DNA from: Syntrophaceae bacterium UBA5619
GTDB taxonomy: Bacteria; Desulfobacterota; Syntrophia; Syntrophales; UBA5619
Reading direction: 5' to 3'
Length of the DNA stretch: 20,341 nt
Assembly: GCA_002424545.1 (NCBI GenBank)
Contig: DIKL01000014.1
Coordinates: forward strand, 1,903-22,243
This document shows positions 14,862-20,341 of the stretch, piece after piece. Within the stretch, counting starts at the first letter, position 1. Each line of letters starts with the position of its first letter. Under the pieces are notes generated by a model, which was not told the DNA's origin, ran no database searches, and was given only the letters and a program-made list of their open reading frames with translations. The position numbers were made by a program, and so were the translations under genes.

Positions 14862-15556
14862 CTGGGCCTCTCCCGCTGCTGGATCTGCGTAAGAATGGCG
14901 TTCACGAGAAAGGCGAGGAGCATCAGGATGACCGAAAGCGCAATGGCGATATCGAAGTTCCCCCGTCCCGTCTCCATGACCGTCGCCGTCGTCAGAACCC
15001 GGGAGTAGCCCCTGATGTTGCCGCCGACCATGATCGAGGCCCCGACCTCCGAGATGATGCCGCCGAAGCCGGCCATGACCGCCGCCAGCAGCGGCAGACG
15101 CGCCTCCTTCACCAGGAGCCAGACCATCTGGACGCGTGTCGCGCCCAGGGCGAGGATCTGGAGACGGAGGTTCGCCGGCAGATTCTGGATGGATGCCAGC
15201 GTGATCCCCGTGACGATCGGGGTGGCGATCACGGCCTGGGCCAGGATGATCGCCGTCGGCGTGTAGAGGATCTCCAGGAACCCGAGTGGCCCGTTCCGCC
15301 AGAGGAAGATCGTCACGAAGAGGCCCACGACCACCGGCGGAAGCCCCATCCCCGTATTGATGATGCTCACCACGAGTTGCCTTCCCGGAAAACGGGTCAG
15401 GGCCACAACCGTACCGACGCTGATCCCGATGAAGAGGCTGATCAGCGTCGCCGTTCCCGACACCCGCAGAGACAGAAGCGTGATCCCCAGGACCTCGCCG
15501 TCCAGCGTAAAGATGAGATAAAAGGCCTTTTGGATCCCTTCCAGAATCAGATCCAT
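14858..15556 (-). CDS. tupB: Tungstate ABC transporter permease
   Basis: A 232-residue inner-membrane permease with about five to six hydrophobic segments and the cytoplasmic EAA-like loop around ALGATRVQMVWLLVKEARLPLLAA. It matches the TupB/WtpB-like branch of molybdate/tungstate permeases. The ATG at 15556 has AGGCGG 8 nt upstream; an in-frame GTG three codons earlier (15565) is possible. It follows tupA after a 91-bp gap that holds an 8-bp stem-loop and overlaps tupC by 4 nt. Confidence 0.9.
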   Translation of the reverse strand: MDLILEGIQKAFYLIFTLDGEVLGITLLSLRVSGTATLISLFIGISVGTVVALTRFPGRQLVVSIINTGMGLPPVVVGLFVTIFLWRNGPLGFLEILYTPTAIILAQAVIATPIVTGITLASIQNLPANLRLQILALGATRVQMVWLLVKEARLPLLAAVMAGFGGIISEVGASIMVGGNIRGYSRVLTTATVMETGRGNFDIAIALSVILMLLAFLVNAILTQIQQRERPR

Positions 15557-15590
15557 CGATCGCACCGCCTGTTTCGTTATTGATCGGGTA

Positions 15591-15618
15591 TTGCAGGGGC
15601 GCCGACTTGTCCCTGCAA
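15591..15618 (-). promoter_or_regulatory. Intercistronic stem-loop between tupA and tupB
   Basis: TTGCAGGG (15591-15598) and CCCTGCAA (15611-15618) form a perfect 8-bp stem with a 12-nt loop. No T-tract follows on the minus strand, so it is not a typical terminator. In binding-protein transporter operons, such stems after the binding-protein gene often protect its mRNA and lower permease expression; here that role is inference. Confidence 0.5.
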
Positions 15619-15647
15619 CGCCCGGTTTCAGTCTTTCAGATCAATGG

Positions 15648-16502
15648 TCAATTGTACTCCGGCTTGCCCGCGTCGGGGAAGAATAGGGCGCCGCCGTACT
15701 TCTCCACGCCGAAGGTCTTGATGATATTCTGGGTTTCCGCGGAGACCATGAAGTCGGAGAAGGCCTTCGCCCCTTCGGTGTTGACCTTCGCGAACTTCGC
15801 CGGATTGACGCTGATGACATGATAGACGTTCAACAGGATCGGATCCCCTTCCTTCAGGATATCCAGTTTCAGGTCCTTTTTCCGGGACAGGTAGGTGCCG
15901 CGGTCGGCCAGGGTGTATCCCCGCTTTTCGTTGGCAACATTGAGGGTCTGCCCCATCCCGAGCCCCGTCTCCTGGTACCACTTCTGACCCACGGGGTTGA
16001 TCCCGGCCGCCTTCCAGATACCGAGTTCCTTCGTGTGGGTCCCGGACTTGTCCGAGCGGGAGAGGAAGAGCGCGCCGGCATCGGCAATCTTCTTGAAGGC
16101 CTCCGGCGTGGTCTTTGCCGACTTGATCCCCGCCGGATCGGCGGGATCGCCGATGACGATGAAGTCGTTGTGCATGACGATCAGTCGATCAATTCCGAAT
16201 CCGTCCGCAATAAATTTTTTCTCGGCCGCGGGTGAGTGGACCAGCAGGACGTCCGCCTCGCCCTTCTGGCCCATGGCCATCGCCTGGCCGGAGCCGACGG
16301 CGATCGTCTTGACGAAATAGCCGGTCTTCTTTTCAAAAATCGGGATCAGAACATCCAGAAGACCCGAATCCTGTGTGCTGGTCGTCGTCGCCAGGATCAG
16401 GTTCTTCTGCGCCGGCGCGGCAAAAGCGGGAAATGTCATGCCGATCATTAAAACCGTGGCAGCCAATGCCACGCCCAAAATCCTTGTCCAATTTCTTTTC
16501 AT
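15648..16502 (-). CDS. tupA: Tungstate-binding periplasmic protein
   Basis: A 284-residue extracytoplasmic binding protein with an N-terminal signal peptide (MKRNW, hydrophobic core about 8-21, cleavage likely after AFA at residue 28). The TupA signature LATTTST (residues 37-43, TTTS motif) and the following DSGLLDVLIPIFEKKTG and VGSGQAMAMGQKGEADVLLVHSP-type segments identify it as the tungstate-selective member rather than ModA. Tungstate uptake would serve W-dependent formate dehydrogenase or aldehyde oxidoreductase, typical of anaerobes. The start at 16502 (GGAG 7 nt upstream) gives a normal signal peptide. An ATG at 16541 also has a strong AAAGGAG and would add 13 residues including acidic ones, so the start is not certain. 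Confidence 0.92.
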   Translation of the reverse strand: MKRNWTRILGVALAATVLMIGMTFPAFAAPAQKNLILATTTSTQDSGLLDVLIPIFEKKTGYFVKTIAVGSGQAMAMGQKGEADVLLVHSPAAEKKFIADGFGIDRLIVMHNDFIVIGDPADPAGIKSAKTTPEAFKKIADAGALFLSRSDKSGTHTKELGIWKAAGINPVGQKWYQETGLGMGQTLNVANEKRGYTLADRGTYLSRKKDLKLDILKEGDPILLNVYHVISVNPAKFAKVNTEGAKAFSDFMVSAETQNIIKTFGVEKYGGALFFPDAGKPEYN

Positions 16503-16593
16503 GATCTTCTCCATGGGAAAATCCAACTTCACTTGAATCATCACTCACTCCTTTCCAATCCTTTCAATCGATCCCTGACCGCCTCTCTTCGAT

Positions 16594-16610
16594 GCGGTCC
16601 CGGGGACCGC
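16594..16610. promoter_or_regulatory. 17-nt palindrome upstream of tupA (candidate operator or hairpin)
   Basis: GCGGTCCC-G-GGGACCGC is a perfect inverted repeat about 92 bp ahead of the tupA start and 41 bp after the regulator stop. It is flanked by GAT and ATC, which nearly extend the symmetry, and a further half-site GCGGTC follows on the minus strand. No T-tract follows on the minus strand, so termination of the regulator mRNA is unlikely. It may bind the adjacent regulator or form an RNA hairpin. Confidence 0.5.
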
Positions 16611-16650
16611 TATCGTCACGAATATCTCCTCCTCCCGTTGCCAAAGACAT

Positions 16651-17568
16651 TTACCCTTTCGTATAGAGAATCCGGCCGGCGCTGCTGAAATCATAGCCCC
16701 TGAGATTCTTGACCCGCTGACGGAAGAGATCCCCGTTGAGAACCTGCATCAGGGACTGGACTCCCTTCTGAAAAAAAACCGATTGGTCGCAGATCATGTC
16801 GAACCGTTCACGGGCAATCGGTACGAAATCGAGACCGAGCAGCGTCGAAACCGCTACCGTGGCGATCCCCACGTCCGCTTCACCGGAGAGAATCGACAGC
16901 CCGACTTCAATGTGCGTGAACACCTCGTTCTCATAACCGGTAATCCTTTCCGGTTGAAGACCGGCCTTTTGCAGGTTGTGGTCCAGCAGCAGGCGCGTCC
17001 CGGAACCTTCCTGGCGATTGATAAATCGGACCCCATCGCGCGTCAGATCCTCGAATCCGGCAATCCCGAGCGGGTTTCCACCGGCGAGGACAAAACCCAT
17101 CTCCCGGTAGAAGAGATTGACGACCACCGCGTTGACGCTCGGAACCCATTTCGCAAGGTAGGGGATGTTGTACTCTCCGCTTTCGGGATCCAGCAGGTGC
17201 GACCAGGCGATGTCGGTAAAACCCTTCTCCAGCGCCAAAAGGCCCTCCCGGCTTCCCGTGTTCGCGGAAAAGATGAACAATTCGGGATGGACCTTTTTGA
17301 GGCAGGTCTGGAGTATGTCGAGCAAAGGATCGTTGCTCCCCGAGGCGAGGAGCGCTCCGGCGATCCGTTCGCTCTTCCGGCGAGCCTGCTCCAGGCCTGA
17401 AAGGGCGTTTCTCTCGATCCAGTCATCGATCACGCATTTCGGGAAGAGCCACTTCCCGGTCATCCTCGTTGCCGGAATCTTTTTCGTCTTGATCAGCGCA
17501 TAGACCTGCTTCTCATGGATGTCCAGATAGCGGGCGACTTCCCTGGTGTTCATCATTCCTTCCGACAT
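16651..17568 (-). CDS. Excisionase-type HTH regulator with PBP-like ligand domain (candidate tungstate/molybdate regulator)
   Basis: A 305-residue, apparently soluble protein with no signal peptide. Residues about 6-52 form a MerR/excisionase-like helix-turn-helix (MMNTREVARYLDIHEKQVYALIKTKKIPATRMTGKWLFP). Residues about 85-300 resemble a periplasmic-binding-protein fold of the PBP_like type, with the segments INRQEGSGTRLLLD and GEADVGIATVAV typical of oxyanion-binding relatives. In this family the binding domain senses a ligand and controls transport or cofactor genes. Its place directly upstream of tupABC on the same strand suggests tungstate or molybdate as ligand. It is not the TunR type, which as I recall uses TOBE domains. 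The ATG at 17568 has GAGGAGG; the frame extends 13 codons upstream. Confidence 0.85.
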   Translation of the reverse strand: MSEGMMNTREVARYLDIHEKQVYALIKTKKIPATRMTGKWLFPKCVIDDWIERNALSGLEQARRKSERIAGALLASGSNDPLLDILQTCLKKVHPELFIFSANTGSREGLLALEKGFTDIAWSHLLDPESGEYNIPYLAKWVPSVNAVVVNLFYREMGFVLAGGNPLGIAGFEDLTRDGVRFINRQEGSGTRLLLDHNLQKAGLQPERITGYENEVFTHIEVGLSILSGEADVGIATVAVSTLLGLDFVPIARERFDMICDQSVFFQKGVQSLMQVLNGDLFRQRVKNLRGYDFSSAGRILYTKG

Positions 17569-17619
17569 GGCCACCTCCTCGAAACGGGCGGCAGAATAGA
17601 CGATCAAAAAGAAAATATC

Positions 17620-17641
17620 AACTATAAAATGACATATAACG
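17620..17641. promoter_or_regulatory. AT-rich region with ModE-like half-site upstream of the tup regulator
   Basis: The leader of the HTH-PBP gene is strikingly AT-rich between about 17610 and 17720. It contains ATATAACG (17634-17641) and, 4-6 bp away, ACTATAA as a degenerate opposite arm. This recalls molybdate/tungstate boxes built on CG(T/C)TATAT half-sites. A minus-strand -10 TATAGT lies in the same stretch. The match is imperfect. Confidence 0.3.
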
Positions 17642-17716
17642 ACTTAAAATTACCAATCCATACCTATACGAACCTGTATATTCATGGGCCATTGATTCGT
17701 AATGCATTGAAATAGT

Positions 17717-17743
17717 GAAAAAAGGACGGTTTGAAAAATGTCC
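17717..17743 (-). terminator. Weak intrinsic terminator after the thiE operon
   Basis: On the minus strand GGAC (17743-17740) and GTCC (17727-17724) pair across a 12-nt loop and are followed by six T residues. The stem is short (4 bp), so efficiency would be low. It lies about 60 nt after the stop of the last thiamin-operon gene and ahead of the tup regulator. Confidence 0.35.
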
Positions 17744-17801
17744 GGATAGAGATGGGAAAGGAGGGGAACGGGAATGGCCGCAGATTCTCCCGGGACGAAG
17801 G

Positions 17802-18395
17802 TCAGCGAAAGCGCCGCTCCAGCATCAGCACTTGGCCCGTCTTTTCAAAGTAGGTTTTGAGTTTTCCCATCTCGTTCTGCTCTCGGGCGGTCAGCGCCCC
17901 GCTTCCGAGTCTTTCGCCCCAGTAACCGTTGGCGACGACCGTTTCCGCCTGCTCCAGCCGGCGGATCAGGCTTTGGGCCGTCCCCGCCTGCAGCGCGATG
18001 CTGACGTCGTTGATCAGCAGGATCTCCCGCGGGCGGCGGTCCAGCCGGCGGAAGAGCGTCTCGATTCTCCGGCGGTTGCAGCGGGCCTTCTCCCGGGCCT
18101 CCGTTTCCGTCTTCGAACTCAACCGGGGCGGGGCAAAAGGGCCTCCCAGGTAGAGGACGCCGCACCCCTCCGGCGGCATCAGCTTGCCGCCGACACCGGT
18201 CAGCCCTTTTTCGGCGGCAATCTCGGCCGCGATATCCGGCGCCAGGTCCAGAACGGCGACCTTGTCGCCGAGTCTCCGGCGGCAGAGTTCCTCCAGAAGA
18301 TTCCTCGTCAACGTGGTCTTTCCGGTATTGACATCGCCCAGGATCAGCGTCTTGCCGCGAAGCATCTTCTCAACGGAAATCATCGACAGGCTCAT
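17802..18395 (-). CDS. P-loop NTPase of unknown function in the thiE operon
   Basis: A 197-residue protein with an N-terminal Walker A loop GDVNTGKT (residues 20-27), a DLAPDI segment where a Walker B-like or switch aspartate would be expected, and a later strand ILLINDVSIAL. The tail is basic. Overall it looks like a small Clp1/MobB-like P-loop protein rather than an ABC or AAA ATPase. Its start ATG overlaps the MFS stop (ATGA) and the MFS start overlaps the thiE stop, so all three share one transcript under the TPP riboswitch. No thiamin enzyme with this fold is known to me; a kinase role in thiamin salvage or a GTPase-like role are possible guesses. The open frame continues far upstream through the MFS gene in another frame, which is a shadow. 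Confidence 0.75.
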   Translation of the reverse strand: MSLSMISVEKMLRGKTLILGDVNTGKTTLTRNLLEELCRRRLGDKVAVLDLAPDIAAEIAAEKGLTGVGGKLMPPEGCGVLYLGGPFAPPRLSSKTETEAREKARCNRRRIETLFRRLDRRPREILLINDVSIALQAGTAQSLIRRLEQAETVVANGYWGERLGSGALTAREQNEMGKLKTYFEKTGQVLMLERRFR

Positions 18396-19591
18396 GCATT
18401 TCTCCGGTAGGTTTCCGGCAGCAACAGCAGCATCGCCGCCCCGACCAGGTAGATGACGCAGGTGACGGCCAGGCCCGTCTGGAGACCATAGATTTTGCCG
18501 ATATGGCCGATGGTGTAGGGCGCCAGCACGGCGCCCAGCCTCCCCATATTCCAGCAGAAACCGCCGGCGTAGGCGCGAACCCGTTCCGGAAAGAGCTCCG
18601 CGTAATAGGCCCCGAGCACGCCGCCGGACCCGCAGAGGCAAAAGCCGACGACGATCCCCCACCAGAACAGAAACATCGGGTGGCGGACGACGATATAGGC
18701 GGCAACCGAAACGGCCGCGGCGGTAAAGGCGGCCATCATCGACCGGCGGCGGCCGATCCGGTCCGCAAGCCAGCCGAAGAATTGAAAGCCGAGAAACATG
18801 CCGAGGTACATGACGAAGGAAAACCCGGCCATGGTTGAAAGACTCAGACCCCTCTCCCGGGTCAGGAAAGTCGGGATCCAGAAGGCGGCCCCCCAGTAGC
18901 CCGCGAGATTGACGACGCTGATCATCGTGGCCGGCAGCGTGATTCTGGCCAACCCCCCCTCGAAGATGGCCCCAATCCCGACCTTTTCTTTTCGCGGGGC
19001 GGGAATCCCGACGGCGGCCGGGCCGGCGTCCTTGCGATCGGGAGGCACCAGCCGCAGGACCAACAATGCAACGGGGAGGGAAAGCGCTCCGGCGGCAAAC
19101 AGCCATTGCCATTGGACATGCAGGACCATCCGGCCCACCAGGGAGGCCAGCACCGCGCCGATGGCGAAGCTGCTGAAGACGAAGGACGCGGCACGTGCGC
19201 GGTATTCCGCGGACCAGTGCTCCGCAATCAGCGCCGCGCACGGGCCCCAAATGCCGCCGATGGCAAGCCCCGTCGCGAACCTCAGCGCCATCCAATGGCC
19301 CCAGGAGTGGACGAGGTAGACGCCTCCCATCCCGACGCCGAGCCAAACCAGCGCGAGCACCAGGGAAAAACGACGGCCGCGGTTCTCGGCGATCAGGCCG
19401 AACAGGACGCTTCCGGCCATCGCCCCCAACATCGTGGACGAACCGAGGAGCCCTCCCTCGGGGAGGGTGATCTGGAGGACCTTGAGCAGGACCGGCATGG
19501 CAATGGCCAGGACGATCAGGTCATAGCTGTCGAAAAGATAGGTCAGAAAGGTGGCCCACAAGACGGGCCAGCGATGTCTTGTTCCGCTCAT
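18392..19591 (-). CDS. MFS transporter, candidate thiamin or thiamin-precursor permease
   Basis: A 399-residue major facilitator with 12 predicted membrane segments. The first helix has an acidic motif FDSYDL like that of the aromatic-acid and sugar symporter branches. Motif A appears twice, after helix 2 (GLIAENRGRR) and in the second half (GWLADRIGRRRSMM). A cytoplasmic loop of about 35 residues divides the halves. The ATG overlaps the thiE stop (ATGA), so it lies in a TPP-riboswitch operon; such transporters often import thiamin, hydroxymethylpyrimidine or thiazole. From sequence alone an organic-acid symporter cannot be excluded. No truncation is seen. Confidence 0.85.
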   Translation of the reverse strand: MSGTRHRWPVLWATFLTYLFDSYDLIVLAIAMPVLLKVLQITLPEGGLLGSSTMLGAMAGSVLFGLIAENRGRRFSLVLALVWLGVGMGGVYLVHSWGHWMALRFATGLAIGGIWGPCAALIAEHWSAEYRARAASFVFSSFAIGAVLASLVGRMVLHVQWQWLFAAGALSLPVALLVLRLVPPDRKDAGPAAVGIPAPRKEKVGIGAIFEGGLARITLPATMISVVNLAGYWGAAFWIPTFLTRERGLSLSTMAGFSFVMYLGMFLGFQFFGWLADRIGRRRSMMAAFTAAAVSVAAYIVVRHPMFLFWWGIVVGFCLCGSGGVLGAYYAELFPERVRAYAGGFCWNMGRLGAVLAPYTIGHIGKIYGLQTGLAVTCVIYLVGAAMLLLLPETYRRNA

Positions 19592-20226
19592 GATCCTTCC
19601 TTATTGAGTTTGGAGAGCAGTGCTCGCGTCGCCTCGCGGATGTCCGGTTGACTCAGGATCGCCGATACGACGGCCACGCCGTCCACGCCCGTCTTCATGA
19701 CCTCAGGGGCGTTTCCGGCGTCGATGCCGCCGATCGCCGCCACCGGGATGTGGACGGCGGCTTTGATCCCGGCAAGCGTTTCCAGATCGACCTTTTCGGT
19801 GACCTTCTTGGTCGCCGTGGGGAAAACGGCGCCGACCCCGAGGTAATCGGCGCCCTGCGCCTGAAAAGCCAGCGCCTCCTCCACCGAAGAGGCGGAAGCG
19901 CCGACCATTTTGTCGGGCCCAAGCAACCGGCGGGCGACGGACACGGGCAAATCATCCGGTCCGACGTGCACGCCGTCGGCGTCAACGGCCAACGCGATAT
20001 CGATCCGGTCATTGACGATCAACGGAATGCCATGCCGGTCCGTCACGGCCTTCACCTTCCGGGCGAGCTCCAGATATGCCCGCGAGGAGATCTCCTTTTC
20101 ACGGATTTGGACGAGTGTCGCACCGCCCAGCAGCGCCTCTTCGACATCCTCCTCGAGGCTCCTGCGGCCGAGCCAGCGGCGGTCCGTAACCAGATACAAG
20201 GTAAGATCCCGTTTTTTTACAATCAT
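19588..20226 (-). CDS. thiE: Thiamin-phosphate synthase
   Basis: A 212-residue TIM-barrel enzyme that joins hydroxymethylpyrimidine diphosphate and thiazole phosphate to thiamin monophosphate. Diagnostic segments are QIREKE (40-45), NDRIDIALAVDADGVHVGPDDLP (from 72), GVGAVFPTATK (131-140 area) and the phosphate-binding AIGGI (164-168) and VVSAI (187-190). The ATG at 20226 was chosen because AAAGGA lies about 8 nt upstream and the protein starts normally with MIVKKRDLTLYLVTDRR; the frame reaches further upstream but through the riboswitch terminator. Expression should fall when thiamin pyrophosphate is high. It is the first gene of a three-gene operon. Confidence 0.95.
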   Translation of the reverse strand: MIVKKRDLTLYLVTDRRWLGRRSLEEDVEEALLGGATLVQIREKEISSRAYLELARKVKAVTDRHGIPLIVNDRIDIALAVDADGVHVGPDDLPVSVARRLLGPDKMVGASASSVEEALAFQAQGADYLGVGAVFPTATKKVTEKVDLETLAGIKAAVHIPVAAIGGIDAGNAPEVMKTGVDGVAVVSAILSQPDIREATRALLSKLNKEGS

Positions 20227-20260
20227 CGCACATTCCTTTCCGCCAAAAATATCCGCCTTC

Positions 20261-20299
20261 CCAAAACCAAAAAGGCCGCTCCCCGGGGGGAAGCGGCCT
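20261..20299 (-). terminator. Riboswitch expression-platform terminator before thiE
   Basis: On the minus strand AGGCCGCT (20299-20292) and AGCGGCCT (20280-20273) form a perfect 8-bp stem extended by CCCC/GGGG, followed by TTTTTGGTTTTGG. It lies between the TPP aptamer and thiE, so it is the likely TPP-controlled attenuator. Confidence 0.85.
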
Positions 20300-20329
20300 G
20301 GCATGTCTTCGGCATACGTCAAGCTCATT

Positions 20330-20341
20330 TCCCTACGCAGG
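20330..20341 (-). ncRNA. 3' end of a TPP riboswitch (THI element), truncated by the window edge
   Basis: The minus strand begins CCTGCGTAGGGAAATGAG. The string GCGTAGGGA is the conserved closing segment of the thiamin-pyrophosphate aptamer. It is followed within 30 nt by an intrinsic terminator and then thiE. Most of the aptamer lies outside the window. Confidence 0.8.

Noticed and set aside
18396..19346. Long upstream extension of the P-loop gene
   Set aside because: It runs through the MFS gene in another frame, is Arg/Gly/Pro-rich without similarity, and the ATG at 18395 overlaps the MFS stop in the usual coupled manner.
1..20341. CRISPR arrays, tRNA or rRNA genes, insertion sequences, integron integrase
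   Set aside because: None seen: no regularly spaced direct repeats, no cloverleaf-like sequence with conserved T-loop, no transposase or tyrosine recombinase motifs in any frame.

Overview
This window looks like the chromosome of a deltaproteobacterium, probably a Syntrophales-like or sulfate-reducer-like anaerobe. The GC-rich coding style, the TrpB2-type enzyme beside acyl-CoA genes, an XRE-cupin regulator next to an acyl-CoA dehydrogenase and synthetase, and a tungstate transporter all fit that. The taxonomic call is inference; there is no rRNA or other marker in the window.

Left block (1-6884). A minus-strand operon reads XRE-cupin regulator, acyl-CoA dehydrogenase, TrpB2, a small Cys-containing protein, rarA. 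Diverging from it is an AMP-forming long-chain acyl-CoA synthetase with a near-perfect sigma70-type promoter (TTGACA, 17 nt, TATACT). The shared intergenic region carries three copies of CAAAAGG, two of them as an inverted repeat touching the -35 box, and a palindrome in front of the regulator. Regulator, dehydrogenase and synthetase look like one fatty-acyl-CoA locus.

Middle block (about 6885-13560). This AT-richer island has all its genes on the minus strand and is an integron-type gene cassette array. Five attC sites lie at 6943-7001, 7661-7717, 8383-8457, 9220-9348 and 10370-10429. In order of transcription the cargo is: a type IIG restriction-methylation enzyme; a SnoaL-like protein with three tiny ORFs; a flavodoxin-like FMN reductase with a Cys cluster; a flavin reductase; and a vapBC toxin-antitoxin pair with its own promoter and operator. 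No integron integrase is visible, so inside this window it is a cluster of attC sites lacking an integrase (CALIN). The first 6-7 bases of each cassette match the complement of its own attC core fully or nearly, which is strong evidence that these are real cassettes.

Right block (13755-20341). A tungstate ABC transporter operon (tupA, tupB, tupC) lies behind an excisionase-type HTH regulator with a periplasmic-binding-protein-like sensor domain. Upstream of that is a thiamin operon on the same strand: the 3' end of a TPP riboswitch, its intrinsic terminator, thiE, an MFS transporter and a P-loop NTPase, the last three joined by 4-nt stop/start overlaps. The transporter and the P-loop protein are therefore candidate thiamin-related functions.
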